Below, one piece after another: positions 45,480 through 58,599 of a DNA stretch of 64,000 nucleotides. The stretch spans positions 64,612,447 through 64,676,446 of the forward strand of contig NC_082696.1 in NCBI RefSeq assembly GCF_949987515.2, written 5' to 3'. The notes beneath the pieces were generated by a model. That model saw nothing but the letters and a program-made list of their open reading frames with translations. It was not told where the DNA came from and did no database searches. The stretch is from Delphinus delphis (lineage: Eukaryota; Chordata; Mammalia; Artiodactyla; Delphinidae). The position numbers and the translations under genes were made by a program. Numbering within the stretch: position 1 is the first letter of the stretch; every line of letters starts with the position of its first letter.

Positions 45480-47200
45480 TTTCTACATCCAAAGCCACAA
45501 TATGGCAGCTCAGGTCCAGGGGCTGGAGTGGAACCCCTTATTGTGATAGTCAGATAGGTCCACCTATCGACCCAAGGAAGTACTGGGAAGGGCTCCTTTA
45601 ACTCAGAACTTAATGGAGATAATCAAAGATGGTATTGAGACTGATTCATCCCACTCTCTTTAATGAGATAGTACTTACATACAATAAACCCTAGATAGTG
45701 AGTGTGATTTCTGGTGGTCTTCAGTTTCTTCTCACCAGCAGGTTGGTGATAGTTACCAGAGGCATGACTAGAGGCGAAATGCTCAGTTTTACTGCTATTC
45801 TGGTTCTCCTACTTCTTAGATCTCTACAAGAAATGGACTGTCAAGAACATCTGCTCTGTATTCCAATGCCCTTATTGTTATTTCACATGAGGACTAGAAT
45901 TTATTTGAAAATATCTTGGCATAGGTTATTTATGTATGTGACAGCTATTTGGAGATGGTCAGCTGTCCTAATCATAAATTCACTCCAAGGGGCAGTCAAT
46001 ATCTAACTAGAAAGGACACTCCCAGGTGCCGTTTTTGTTGATCAAACATGCTTGAATATTGTCCATTTCCTATGGTTCAGATTAATACAATCACTTCAAT
46101 TCATAACTTTGAGCAACATAGAGGCTTAGCTGTTTAGCTTAATCCATCTTCAAAGAGGGGTTTTCACTGATAAAATTGGTATCTTTGACATGTATGTTAA
46201 TGGATTTTGGAAATCATCTTTCTCTGGTAAAATTAATGCTCTTCAGTTATGTGGACTGGCTTAATTATTTCCGAGACAAACTACTCTCTCATGAACCGAG
46301 TATAACATTCTAACAAACCCTTTAAGGCATAGCCACAGGGATGATGCCTGAGGCTTGATCCTTTAATGGTCTTGTGTCCAGCCATTGGTCTCTAGAATAT
46401 TGTTATATCTGCTTCAAGTTACCCTCCAATGCAAAGTATGATAGTAGAACCTACAAGTATAGGGGACTGAGGTTTCATTCCTCTTATAGAGTAAGTTGTT
46501 TGAAATGTTCTATGCCTACTTGCCAATACATGATTGTTTAATATATGTCTCTGTGAGTGGTCGAATTTGATCTGACACTTGCTTACATTATTGGTTGGTT
46601 AGGAAGTATAGGAAATGGCAGCTTCATGATCACCTAGAATATCCTCACAGTTGTACATAACTGAGTTTTCTTAGGTCACTTTGTGACACAATAGCTTAAT
46701 CTTCTAAATGTGTCCTTGATCAAAATACAGTCTTTGTGAGGTAATGACTTATCGGTCTCTGTGGAAGACTTTCCTTCCTCCCATAAGGCTGCCCTGTGCT
46801 GAGTGTCTCTGTGATGTCATGGTTCATTGACTCTAGACCAAGTGCTCTGTGTTAAAGTCATGTGGTTTGTGTCAGCTCTCACTGGGATCAGCATGCTCTC
46901 TGAGAGGATTTCAAACCTTTTCAGCTGGAAGAGTCACTTCTTGCTTAGGGCTAGGACTCCAAACAGACATCACCTTATCAATTTGAACAGGGATATGGGG
47001 TTGTGGTACTCAATGTTGACATTACTATACTCCCTGCCCTGAAATGTGGGGCACTACTGCTTAATGGTTTCATGTCCAATGTCTTGCAGGAAAAGCATTT
47101 TGTGTGTCCATTCTCTAAATCCTACTTTACAACCTATGGAAGCGAGGCACGACACTGTGATTTATAATGTAACATATTATCACATATTAATTTTGGAACA
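45480..47200. other. Unclassified block, no coding frame, no recognised transposon
   Basis: About 1.7 kb of even base composition without poly(A) or T tracts. The longest frame (45698-46006, 102 codons) has no recognised domain. It could be old retroelement internal sequence, a non-coding transcript remnant or unique DNA; I cannot tell from the sequence alone. Confidence 0.3.
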
Positions 47201-47400
47201 CAAATGTCAGAGTTTAGGGTTTCCTGGAAAACAGATCCAGAGACACTTGATTCATATCAACTGGTCATTGAGTGTGAGCTGCTCTCATAAAAGGTGTGTA
47301 ATTTTGGACAAGGCTGCTTCTTTTTGCCAAAGACAGTGCCCAGAGAGGGACCTGGCCATGAGCTGTCAGCAACCAACGCTCTTGGGAACTTGAAGAATAA

Positions 47401-47480
47401 GGACCACTGTTCTAAACCCTGGTCAGGTTGGCACATCACAGAATCACCTTCAATTTAGGCTGAGGTTTGGACCATTCTCA
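47401..47480 (+). mobile_element. Possible hAT-Charlie (MER5/MER20-like) fragment
   Basis: GACCACTGTTCTAAACCCTG followed by CACATCACAGAATCACCTTC resembles the left terminus of Charlie-type non-autonomous elements. The right end is not seen. Confidence 0.4.
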
Positions 47481-50400
47481 ATGAGTATTAGGTAACTTTC
47501 TTTTCCTGAGAATGTCCCTCTGTTCTGGACTTGACTCTATCTCAACTTTGCCCTTGATTTCTCCAGTGCTACCTTAATTATCTGGGCACCCCACTTCTCT
47601 TCATAAATATGAACCCTGAGAGGACAATATTCATCAAGAGAATAGTACAGTCTCCCTTTCCTGTTCAACATCAACCCAAACTGCTTACAGCACTAACTAA
47701 TAAGGGAAAGTGTAGAGACAAACCACTGTTGAAGAGAAATCTGTTAATTTTATTGCTGTATAGTAATAGTAATGGTAATCTCTACCTCCTCCAATGTGAA
47801 GATGGAAACAAAAGAAAATACAGAACTTCCAACATGGAGCCAAGTGCCGTTGAGGAGTAGGAGAGGCTAAAAAAAGAGATTGGAGTAATTCAATATTTTA
47901 CATAGCTTAGTAAGTTAAAAAATGACTTAATGACTGAGAAGAAGTGATCAAGATGAATTAACAACTGGAAGATTACAGTTGTACCAGTGGGAAGAAGGAA
48001 ATGATAGCGGGAAAAGAGTTCAAGAAAATGTTCAATTATTTTGATATGATATTCTTGGGACACCAGGAAAAGCAAGAAAGAAGGAGCTGGACTGATCAAA
48101 GGGTGGGTGAAGTGACTTCTGCTGCTCTTAGGCTAACAAGTGTTCTCTGATAACATTCGCCTATAAGACCATCCTCAATTTCCTCAGGTTTACGAGACTC
48201 CACATTAATGCAACTCCTGCCCAGGGACAGCAAGAGTGGGATTGAGGACAGCATTAAGACCTTCAGGAAAAATGTCATCCTTTAAAATAACATAATTTCT
48301 GCAAAGTTTCTAGATAACATTTCTAATTTTGACCTTTTACTTAAACCACATGCAGGCATATCTTGCCAATTTTCACCTCACCAATTCTGCTTTCATTCAA
48401 AGTGTTTTTGAAATGCAACTTTTACCATGAAGTCTTCCCTCATAAGAATTTGTTTTTGCAGTTCTAGCTAATCTAAGCATGCAAATGTAGTGACATCCTC
48501 ACTTATCCCTGCCCTGATTTCATATACCTGGAATACGTACTTATATAGAAATCTATTCCCTAGTTTTCCTCATCCAGTTCACCGATCCCAGAACTTTACA
48601 GGTAGCTTTGATGACAATGAACTCCTGCAGAATAAAAAAATACATAATAATGACACAGTTTGTCACTTAAAATTACATCTAATTTGTGAAAGTATGGTCA
48701 CATCCTATACAAGAGTACACACTACACAAAAGTCAGAAATTCCTGTGAGGGGCCACTAGTCATCCCTCAGACTGAATTTATTCACATCTATATCTATAGC
48801 TACCAGTATAACTATTTATAACAATCTCTAGCTCTATATCTCATCTACGTCTACAGATATAGAAATAAAGATATAAAAGGAAAAGAGGTGACCCAGCATC
48901 TTTAAATAAAAGGGAGCAATGATTTTCACAGATTGTCTCCATGCAGAAGAAAGTCCCTGTAGAGAGGTCTATAAACAGAATGGCAGTGTAGTCATGATAT
49001 TTTATTCAGAGATATCAGTGTTTATTTTTAAACAAAAAGGAAGGCTCTCATGGAAGGCTCCCATTAGTTTTCTCTTAACCACAGACAAACTTCACCCACC
49101 ACCTTTGGAAGCTGTGATTATTTTCATAGTACTCTGGATCATTTCAAAAAGAATAAAATATAATGAAGGGCTGCTCTTACAAACACAAACTTTGTAGAAT
49201 CCTTTGCACTGGCAGCTTTGGAAATTCTTCTCTCAGGGGAAGTAAATTTAAGTAGAGCTGCACTTGAGTTCAGTTTGTATTCCCCTCTCAACTACCATCA
49301 ATGCAGCTGAATCAGGAGCTACACCAAAATTCTTGAGACAGCTTTTTAAAAATCTAAAATAAAAGAAGAAAGTGTTATTGCAGACTGAGGTGAAAGAAAT
49401 CTTGAGATAAGAGGGACAAAATCCCTGGAGGGAGGGAGTTGAGGGCAAGAAATAATGAAACAAAAACCTGCAATACCCAAAGCAGAATATTCACTTTGTA
49501 ATCTTTGTTCTTTTTTTTAATTGTTCAGTCCTGCAAATATTTGATGTGAGGTTGCTTGGCTTAAGATGCAAGGTAATTTTTTAACAGATATAAAATAAAC
49601 AACCCAGGTGATTATCATAATGTGGGAATGCCAGTTAGGGTAATACATTTGGAAGATGCTGTGATTAGAAAACTCCCCAACAATGGACCCCAGGCAGCAG
49701 ACGCTGGGAGAGTCCCGATCATGCCTTATTGCTTAGGCATGCTGCAGGCCACTACTATATCAGCATTTAATAGCTCAAAACAATAAGATATGTTTGTAAG
49801 AACATTATTCAGCAATGCTTCTCTACTACCAGTAGCTAGATCTTTGCTTGGGCTTCGACTTTTCAATAAATAAGAGGCATCTTGACAAATTAAAATGTGA
49901 AAGTAAGTTTCAGAGCTGGTTATTGGATTTGAGCAATTTCAGGAAAACAGCTCTCTTGAAGATAATAGTGCAATCTGATATTTATGAAATGCTACTGAAA
50001 CTTAATAATCAAAATGGAGTAATTAGGAGTGGAGCTATTTATCACTTACTTACCTTCATGCCTTAACCCAGGCCCGCAATTCAAGACATACAAAACATTC
50101 AACTCTTTTCTGAAAGCCCTAAGTGCTATCAGGTGGGGGTTTTAACACAGTACTAAGAATATCCATGGGAGCATCATTAAAGTTGCCCAGAAAGTGCATC
50201 TTGATACATTATTTCTAGTCTGACAGCTCTGCTCTGTGAAACACAGCCTGGTTCACATATGCATGTCAGTACCATTGCAGACTTCCCTCTGTTGACCCAA
50301 GATACCACTGTGCAGATCTAAATTGGGTCTACACAGCAAGAATCTGAGTCTGTTAGATAATAGACCCAGGGTTGTCTGATTCCAGAAAGATTTTCCAGGG

Positions 50401-50689
50401 TACTTCCACAGGCATTTTTGAAAAAAGAAGAAAAAAAAACCAGAAAGAATTTGGTCCACATTTTATAAACTGACTAAATGAATCAGTGTCAGATTTGTGA
50501 TGGTAAATGTAAAATTTGCATTTTGATTCTCATCTATCACAATTTAGATGGGCTAATTTTATGGGTCCACAGTGGGTAGTGCACCAAATACTGTGGATAT
50601 AAAGGTAGAACAGATCTGGGCTCCAAGAATTATATTAACATGTAGAGATGCACAAAATATATAAAGTTAAGAATTGGACGAAGTTAAGA
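47481..50689. other. Unannotated DNA
   Basis: About 3.2 kb with no gene or named transposon recognised. Frames of 60-92 codons carry no domain. Confidence 0.4.
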
Positions 50690-50940
50690 TTTTAATAGAT
50701 TTAAGACTTTGGTGTGAGCCAGATCTGAGATTAAGACCTGGTGCTGCTGGGTAATAGTTCTGTGACCTTGAGCAAACTGCTTCATCACCATAAACCTCAA
50801 CTGCTTGGTCTGTAAAATGGAATTAACACCAAGAGCTGCCTCATCGGGTGATTTTGTGATTTAAGTGAAGTAATTATGTAACTCATTTACTATAGAGCCT
50901 TGCTGATAATAAATGCTCAATTAATGTTAGCTAAAAGGTA
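50690..50940 (+). mobile_element. MIR SINE
   Basis: Plus-strand MIR: GAGATTAAGACCTGGTGCTG near 50727, TGTGACCTTGAGCAAACTGC near 50761, GGTCTGTAAAATGGAATTAA near 50807, and the 3' end AATAAATGCTCAATTAATGT. Confidence 0.82.
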
Positions 50941-51479
50941 GGTATTTTAACCAGTGATTTAAAAAGAAACAAACAGACTTTGTGTTTGAAGTTCTGAATA
51001 TACAACAATCACAAAGGTCCTAGTGAGAGTGAGAGAGAGGGAGAGAAGTGATGGTTAATGTGTGTTCCTCTACTAACTGGCGGCTTTAAGTTCCACTTCA
51101 TAGGGCTGTTCAAGAACATAATAACGGGCCACAAACACAACCGCCCTTCAATAACATGAAGGTGAGCTGTACGCAGAAGGTGGGCAGAAGAACTACAAAG
51201 GTGCGGTGGAGCACAATGGGAGGAAACATAAAATAGCTGCTGATCACTGGGAAGGAGTAACAGCAAGAGCTGGCGGGGACCAGTCAGAGAAGAGGTGGCT
51301 TAGAGTACGGGAGACAACTGAGCTTCCCATGAGGCAAGTTCACTGAGCTCTAAACAGCGGGCGACTGGGCAAGTCCACCAAAGGATTTCCCCTGTCCTCT
51401 GGTCTGGGGTGCTGTCTGGGTCAGTGGGTCTCTCTCCCCGCGGTTGGTACATAGATCCAGACAACAACTAGAGACAGCC

Positions 51480-51645
51480 TGGAAGAGTGAAAAGAGCAGA
51501 GGCTGTGTGTTTTCTCACAGCTCTACTATTAGCTCAGTGAACTTGGGCAAGTCACTTGACCTCTGTGGGGCTCAGTAACATGGTGTATAAAATGTGGCAA
51601 CATTGTCAACCCTGCAAGCCATCATTAAATGTTAGTGTCCTCTGA
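51480..51645 (+). mobile_element. MIR SINE
   Basis: Plus-strand MIR: AGAGCAGAGGCTGTGTG near 51495, AACTTGGGCAAGTCACTTGA near 51540, CTCTGTGGGGCTCAGTAACA near 51561, TATAAAATGTGGCAACATTG. It is truncated at the 3' end. Confidence 0.8.
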
Positions 51646-52405
51646 TTTCTGTCTCAGCCCCAAGTCATCTAACATTTGGCTTACTTATATGTATATGTTT
51701 TTATTTTAGTACAGGATCCAGCCCTTAAAGCACCTGGGGATTACTAAAGTGAGTCTGTTGATCCTTTGCCACGGGGACCAAGTAGATTTCCCTTCTCTGT
51801 CACAACAGGAAATCATCACCACCCATCATTCCGCAGCAATCATTTCAGCTGCAGCCGAAACTGGTCCCACTTTTTATCTCAGGATTACTTTTGCGCCGGG
51901 GAACTCTCTAGAGCTTCAAAATTCCTGGTGCATTTAACGAATTTTGCTTTCAATCCAGATACCAGATGCAGACTTTTAAAATGATTATTATTTTTTTACA
52001 TTGTGGCAACCAAACTTCAGGTCTTTTAAAACCTCAAAGAAAGCCTGCTGCCATGGGTTTTTCCCTTATCCAAATCGGCATGTACTTTCTGACCACGGAT
52101 CAGGTCACAGATGAGTTTGGAGCTGCCAGTCAGCCTCGGATTCATCAAGCATTTTAAACTGCTGGTGCCGCAGTATAGAAGCCAGTGTGTGCCACAGATA
52201 ACGGTATCATTTGCATAGTTACAATCAGTTAGCAATAGAATGCCTGAGAGGCAGAGGGGATGCGTGGCAAATACAAAGTCACTTTCAGATTTGCATTCAT
52301 TTCGGTTTTAAATGGGGAACAGAGGACCTGACTGAAAGGGACATCACCTCCTGTGCAGCTTGATTCTGCGGCGCCTGTGTCTGTAGAGCGTTTCAACCCT
52401 TTGAA
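51646..52405. other. Unannotated DNA
   Basis: No gene or named repeat is seen. Confidence 0.4.
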
Positions 52406-52409
52406 AGTG

Positions 52410-52620
52410 CTTTGTGATCTTCCTATGAGCTATTCTTCTCAACAATGTCTGACATACCTAGTAGGCATTATTATCCATGATTTAGTGAAAGGGAAGTGAA
52501 TCTAAAACAGGTTGAATGACTTGTTCAACCCCGCAGGAAGTCACAGCCGAGGCAGAGGAAGAACCCACAGCTTTGTACTGGTTTCCCATCTGTTGCTAAG
52601 CCCCTTTAGCTGTGCTTCCT
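52410..52620 (-). mobile_element. MIR SINE, antisense
   Basis: TAGTAGGCATTATTATCCAT near 52460, AGTGAAAGGGAAGTGAATCT near 52485 and TGAATGACTTGTTCAACCCC near 52514, followed by GCAGGAAGTCACAGCCGAGG, are antisense MIR in order. Confidence 0.75.
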
Positions 52621-54739
52621 ACCTGGACCCAGTAATTAGCCCAACTAAGAGCTGTCAAATAAAGATGTTGCGTTGATTTTTCTTTTCCATCGCGTTCCAT
52701 CTTTTGAACTTACTCATTTGACTTGCAAAACAGTGTAAAAATTACCCCCTCCAAAAGAAAACCCCAGGAACAATAAAAAAAGAGAGAGTGAACTGGAATT
52801 CTGAGGGTTGAGAGAGCACAAGCAGTTAATGTTTCTAAATGCTCTGGCTGGTGCTGTGAGAGAGGCTGGTAAACCTTGAGGGAATTGTGCTCTACTTAAA
52901 TGACAGGTACCAGGCATCTGATTGATACTCTCTGTAAAGTTTTCCCCATTTACAGCGCTTTTCCTTGGCATCTATGATTTATGGAATATCCCTGTATTAA
53001 TTAGGCATATGCTAGTATTTTGGAACAAGAGGCAATGAGACAATTCTCCCGCATTTCATTGCATAATATATACAATTTATGGGAAAGACATGATTTTAGA
53101 AACTGGGAGAAAAGGTTAAGCACCTGCTTCAGGTACCATAATGGAAAATGCTGTCAGAAGAAGATAGCCATCCCCTAAATATCAAAAAACTGAAAAAGTA
53201 AGTAAGTTCTTTAGTAGGAAGAAAAAAGTTAAAAACCACAGCAGTCCCTGACCCAGCAAAAAAAAGCAGTTGATAAATGCACCTGCTAACCTATCTACAG
53301 CTGATCTAGACTTTTCAGGGTGGCCTTATCAAGTTAAGATCTTGTTGGAAAGTAATGAACACGAAGAAAGACCCTGGTCCTCAATTGCTCATCATTAGAG
53401 TTCCTTACACGACTGGAGTGGGAGCGGGGACTGGGATAAATCTGTGCTTTGAACTCCTGATAATTGGTGTTCAAATATCAGAATCTGGGTATTATTCTTG
53501 GCTAAAGTATCTGCCACCTGGCTGGATTGCCCCCTACATTCACATGGCAAAGACTAAGTTGGCAGGCTTTCGTCCTTGCAAAGGGAATTAACAGAGCTGG
53601 GAGACATAGGAGCCTGACTTACTGTGCACCCCGAGCAGTCTCTTTGTACCTCAGTTCCTCCCACATGGATTAAGAATGACAGTCCTTCTGGAGAGGGCAA
53701 GGGAGAACACACAAGAGGGGAGTTTACTTCTAATTAAAGGGCCACCTAAATGTAAAAGCAAACCTACCTATTGCAGAAAGTTAGCAAAGTGAATGAAACA
53801 TTTGTTGAATACCGACTTGGATGTAATTGCTAGGCATCTTACAAAGGATGTTTCTAAACATCACAAGAACCCTGCAGAACAGGTAGCTCAGAATGACCTA
53901 CATGGGCGGCTAAAAAGCCAAGAGTGGCAAGGTCTCTAACTCTGGGATCAGAGGGCACTGCTCCCGAGGCCCTGTTTGAATTTGTTGGGCGATTCATAGG
54001 AAATCCAAAGTGAGTTCTTCCTTCTGTTATCTGCAATCTCTTAGACTTGCTCAGTCCTCAATCCATTTTTATGAATACAGTTACCTCTGGGGACCCCTTC
54101 ATGTTCAGATCTTCCTTACGTGTGGTATTTTCCTGCTGGTGTGGCACCCTGGGGCATCCTGCCATCTAACCACAGGTTGACAGACACCTTCCTGTAAGTG
54201 GGAGCATTTTTATTCTCTTCTCCACCCCCAGCCCACTCCATCAGCTCCAGATTCCTTCTGTTAATCCCACGTGCTCTGAGGGATGGAATACTTCTGCTCA
54301 TATCAGATAGGTCCTAGATATTTTATTATTTTAGGGTGACATTTAAAGATCGTAGCAGCCACAGAAATGCAGGATCAGGTTTTTCTAGTGTTTCCAAGAT
54401 TGTATACAAAACACGAGTGGCAATGATTCCTCAGCCTAGCTTAGGAAGGAGTCTGCTGATGAGGGACAGTCCAGGGGGGGCTCAAATCATGGTTCAGGCT
54501 GTGGGCAGCAGGGGGATGATTATACTACAGGGGTCCCTTTGTTCATCATAGATTTAGCTTTATCTAATTTGCTTAAGAGGAACTCTTCAAATTTATTTGT
54601 CCCCGTTTTATACATGTTCAGCCAGTGTAAGATGGATAGGATACTCTGAACAATGGACAGTTCTTTACTAAATCTGTCCAAGACATCACATATCTAAAAT
54701 ATATTACATTTCCCAAAATAGAAAGTATGGCTGCATCAA
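52621..54739. other. Unannotated DNA
   Basis: About 2.1 kb with no gene or named transposon recognised. Confidence 0.4.
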
Positions 54740-54960
54740 AATAAAGTGATTAAGAATGTAGGTTCTGGAGTCAGTTACTGAGATCCTTAGCTGTGAGTTC
54801 TGGGGAAACTTAGTTCATTTCTTTAAGTCTTTGGCTTCCTTCTGTGAAAACAAAATAAAAATAGAACTTACATTATAGGGCTGTTTGGAGGGTTAAATGT
54901 GATAATGTATATAAAGCACACAGCACGGCTCCCAGCTCGTACTAAACACTTGATAATTGT
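54740..54960 (+). mobile_element. MIR SINE
   Basis: Plus-strand MIR: AAGAATGTAGGTTCTGGAGT near 54752, GGGGAAACTTAGTTCATTTC, CATTATAGGGCTGTTTGGAG near 54871, ATAAAGCACACAGCACGGCT near 54911. Confidence 0.82.
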
Positions 54961-55044
54961 TTTCACAAGTACCTCTGTCCGCACGCATACAAAGGCCACA
55001 CACAAGGCCAGGAGTGCAGCTCATCAGTAGGATAGACACTTCCT

Positions 55045-55215
55045 ATAACGAATTTACTCCATTAGAGGAGATATTACTGTTCTTATCCATGAGGGAAAAG
55101 CAGAGACAGATTAAAATGGCTTCCCCAAGCTCACACGGCTGGTTATTGATCAAGTCGGAATCAATTCAAGATTCCGATCCCAGCTTGCCTCCATACAGAG
55201 GCTCTTCAGATAGCT
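55045..55215 (-). mobile_element. MIR SINE, antisense
   Basis: TTCTTATCCATGAGGGAAAA near 55080, GGCTTCCCCAAGCTCACACG near 55119 and GATTCCGATCCCAGCTTGCC near 55171 follow antisense MIR order. Confidence 0.75.
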
Positions 55216-56169
55216 ATGCTCTGCTTCTAACAACATAGCATTCTCTGCTATAGATAGAGTCAGCATGAACAAAAAGCAAAGGCATAATAAAAAAGCTTCA
55301 TGGAAACGACTTTCAGCTTATTCCAAGTCCTTTTCCCACAATTCCTCCTAACTATTCATCCCCTGATTATCTCAGAGGATAGATATGCAAGGCTAGTTCC
55401 ATTGATCTGATTTTTACTCCTGCACAGTTCCCATGCCCACAGTCCTAGATGGATAATGTTTTCAGGGAGTGCCACATCCTTTGGGAAATGATAGATTTAG
55501 AGAAGATTCTTGAAGACCCAAATGTGTAAAATCCAAAAGAGTGAGTCAGTAAGGGCAGAATTTAAGCATCATAACAGAAGAGGCAAGGAGATACTGGATA
55601 TGAGAAGAGGAATTTCGGGTTTTAGCTGAGGAACTCTTCTAAGATGCTCCAATCTCTTCCTTTTTAGGAACCACCCTGCTCCACATAATGCTTTCCTTTT
55701 TGCAGTTTGTTTGCTTGATTTTGCTTTTCTCTTCCTACTGTAAAAGTTTACAGTAAAATAGTTCAAGTATTATTATAATCATATACAAAGAAATCAGTCA
55801 CCCTATAGCTGAGCTTTTAAAATATCAACTAGATAAACAATCTTCTTTTTTAAACCAATAAACACACATAATTCTGAGTTGCTCCCATGAAATTTTGTAA
55901 TATTCAGTGGAAATATCTTCCATTCTATAAATGAAAATCAGCATTAGACAACATTCCAAAAGAGACATTTATATGTAAAATTAAATATAAAACAGTCAAT
56001 AAATAGTATAATTTAATAATAGGCAATATAGTTCACATAAAACTAATAATGAACAACAGGACCTTTTAAACATATCACAGAACCTTGCCAGTCTTGTTCT
56101 GTGTAAAGATGTTAACAGCGTAGCCAACAGATATTTCATGTTCTAATGGATGGGATGCCTTGTATATCA
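55216..56169. other. Unannotated AT-rich DNA
   Basis: No gene or named repeat is seen. Confidence 0.4.
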
Positions 56170-56400
56170 ATGTATATTTTCAGGTCTTGTTTCTACCACT
56201 TGCTACTTATATAAATTTGGGCAAATTTATAAATCTCTGTGCCTCATGATCTCATTTGAACACACAGTTAAGGATAATCTCTACTTCCTGGAAGTAAGGA
56301 TTAAAGAAGTAGTTCATGCAACATGCTTAAAAAACATCTGTCATAGTCAATGTTTGATAGAACTTTTGCTGTTATTACCAATGTTACTATGATTAGGCAC
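56170..56400 (+). mobile_element. MIR SINE, diverged
   Basis: TCTACCACTTGCTACTTATA near 56192, AATTTGGGCAAATTTATAAA near 56214, TCTGTGCCTCATGATCTCAT near 56236 and AGGATTAAAGAAGTAGTTCA near 56297 follow plus-strand MIR. Confidence 0.7.
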
Positions 56401-56456
56401 ATGGTAGTCATGCATTGATTTTAGGGTAACAAAATTTGTGCAAATAGAAGTCAATT

Positions 56457-56664
56457 TTTTTTTTTTTTTTTTGCGGTACATGGGCCTCTCACTGTTGTGG
56501 CCTGTCCCGTTGTGGAGCACAGGCTCCGGACGCACAGGCTCAGCGGCCATGGCTCACAGGCCCAGCCGCTCTGCGGCATGTAGGATCTTCCCGGACCAGG
56601 GCACGAACCCGTGTCCCCTGCATCGGCAGGCGGACTCTCAACCACTGTGCCACCAGGGAAGCCC
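56457..56664 (-). mobile_element. CHR-type SINE, short form
   Basis: Minus-strand copy: T tail, GCGGTACATGGGCCTCTCAC near 56473, GCTCAGCGGCCATGGCTCAC near 56537, head TGCCACCAGGGAAGCCC. An 11-bp duplication AGAAGTCAATT lies at 56446-56456 and 56665-56675. Several CpG sites have decayed to TG or CA compared with sister copies, suggesting some age. Confidence 0.95.
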
Positions 56665-56675
56665 AGAAGTCAATT

Positions 56676-57415
56676 CTTAATGGTGTTATCTATAACAAGG
56701 TTTTTAAAACAGTTACCATAAAATTGCTGGTTTGGGGTCATCCAATGGATTGAGGTCAATCTGGGTCTGATCACCTGCAACCTGGGTACAGCATAGGTGT
56801 AAGGATGCTGCTTCCAGAGGCTGTGGGAAAACCAAGTAATACAACTTTTAAAGCAGAAATGAATAAGATTAAAGATGTTCTTAACCTTGAAGAGTTTTTT
56901 TTAAGTTCCATTTATGTCTAGTTATTTTGATTAGCCATTTTCACATAAATCTTGTTTATACATATTCTAAGTTTCAATAAAATGTGCAGTGGTTCTTGTT
57001 TTCCCATTTTATACAGATCTGTATCATCCTTATTGACTTTACTTAATGAAAAACTGGTTTCCCAGTGTCATTAGTGTTGATCTTGATGAGGGCAAAAGTG
57101 ACTGTTAACTCTCAAAATCACCTGTAAATATTTAGTCACTTCCATTGATATTATGAGAAATAGATCAAGTGCTCTTTTTCTTTCCTGCAATAATAGCACT
57201 TGACTCTGTAAATGGAAGAAATCTGTGTCCTTGTGGTTTAAAAATACAGAAACCAAAACAACAGCAAAAACAAAGTAAAACAAAACCCTGGATATCTATG
57301 AGACTTCTCAGATATCAATAAAAGAATAGGGCATAAGAATCTAAAAATAAATCTTTGTCCATTGTCTTAAGGTATTATTTTGCATCATTGCTAACAGTAG
57401 ATATCCAAAAACTTC
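56676..57415. other. Unannotated AT-rich DNA
   Basis: No gene or named repeat is seen. Confidence 0.4.
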
Positions 57416-57419
57416 TGAA

Positions 57420-57815
57420 AGAAAGTGTGGCCAACATCACAGCTGCTTGCCAATATTCCCCAGGACTCCTTTCCTTCTGGGTTTACAGTGGGATTGACCT
57501 ACAAGACCCTTCATAATAAGGTGTGGTCATAGGACTTTCTTTGGTTACTTGAATGTTAGCAAAAGTAAAATATTTCAGTCTGAAATAGTTAATTACCAAT
57601 GTTGAATCTCTAATTCTTTCTTGCCCTTTGAGGTTGGTTGTGGAAGAATTCCTGTATCCATATCAAGATGTTGAAGGAGCTCAAATCATCTATTGAGGGG
57701 GATGCTGTGTACTCACAGATGGCTTTGAGTGATTGGAAGCTACACTTTATTTTGCTAAGCTACTGAGATCTGGGGAGTTGTTTAACCAAATCTATTCTGA
57801 TTTATTGGCCTAGCT
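57420..57815 (+). mobile_element. MaLR-type LTR remnant
   Basis: The 3' part (TATTTTGCTAAGCTACTGAG near 57749, ATCTGGGGAGTTGTTTAACC, TATTCTGATTTATTGG) follows the conserved terminus of MST/MLT1-type LTRs. The 5' part is diverged. Confidence 0.5.
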
Positions 57816-58314
57816 ATAAAGTATTCATGTCAATTTTCTCTTTTACTAAAAGCAAAGATTTAAAAAAAAGTACTCAAAGACTTCAGTATCAACACGTGGC
57901 CGACTTTTGTCCATACATGTGATTATAAGTGAGAGGTAACAAGAATTAATGACGTAAAATTTAGCCAATAATTTTACCTCCTCTCTAAATTATCCATTTT
58001 TTAAAGATCAAGGGCCAGTGAAATCGACAATTACTGTTAAGCCTTCGCAGACTATAATCTCTAATAGTTTCTAGTAAACAAAAGAAAATGGCTGGAAAGA
58101 AACTCAATGATATAGTCATTCAATATTATTTTTAATAAAATTAAATTGTTAAATTCTTAAATTATTGTAAAGGATATATAGGAAAAAGAGGATTGAAAGG
58201 AAATATACATATGTCAAAAAGAAGTTCTATTAGAGTGGAAGAATTCTAAATTATTTTTGTCATATTCCAGGTAAAGTATGTTTTTATAATTTGGTCACAT
58301 TGCATTTTTTCTTT

Positions 58315-58570
58315 TTGTTTTCTTTTTCTCAGCTTAAAACAACACATTTTTTGGCTCATAGTTTCTGTGGGTCAGGAGTCTGAGCCCAGCTTAGCTAGAT
58401 TCTCTGCTTCAGGGTCTCACAAAAGTTTAATCACAATGTTATCCAGGAATACGTTTCCATCCGACACTTGACTGGGCAAGGGTCTGCTCATGTGGTTGTT
58501 GGCAGTATTTAATTTCTTGTGGACTCTTGGACTGAGGGCCTCAGCTTCTTGTTGGCTGGTGGTCAAAGTT
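58315..58570 (-). mobile_element. MaLR-type LTR fragment, antisense
   Basis: CTCAGCTTAAAACAACACAT near 58330, TAGTTTCTGTGGGTCAGGAG near 58359 and CTCTGCTTCAGGGTCTCACA near 58402 are the reverse complement of a MaLR-type LTR end. The opposite-strand counterpart of the TTAAGCC terminus is partly preserved. Confidence 0.55.
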
Positions 58571-58599
58571 CACCCTCAGTTCCTAAGACCTCCTTCAAT

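Noticed and set aside
47609..47860. 83-codon frame beginning after a possible hAT fragment
   Set aside because: No domain, and composition matches flanking non-coding DNA.
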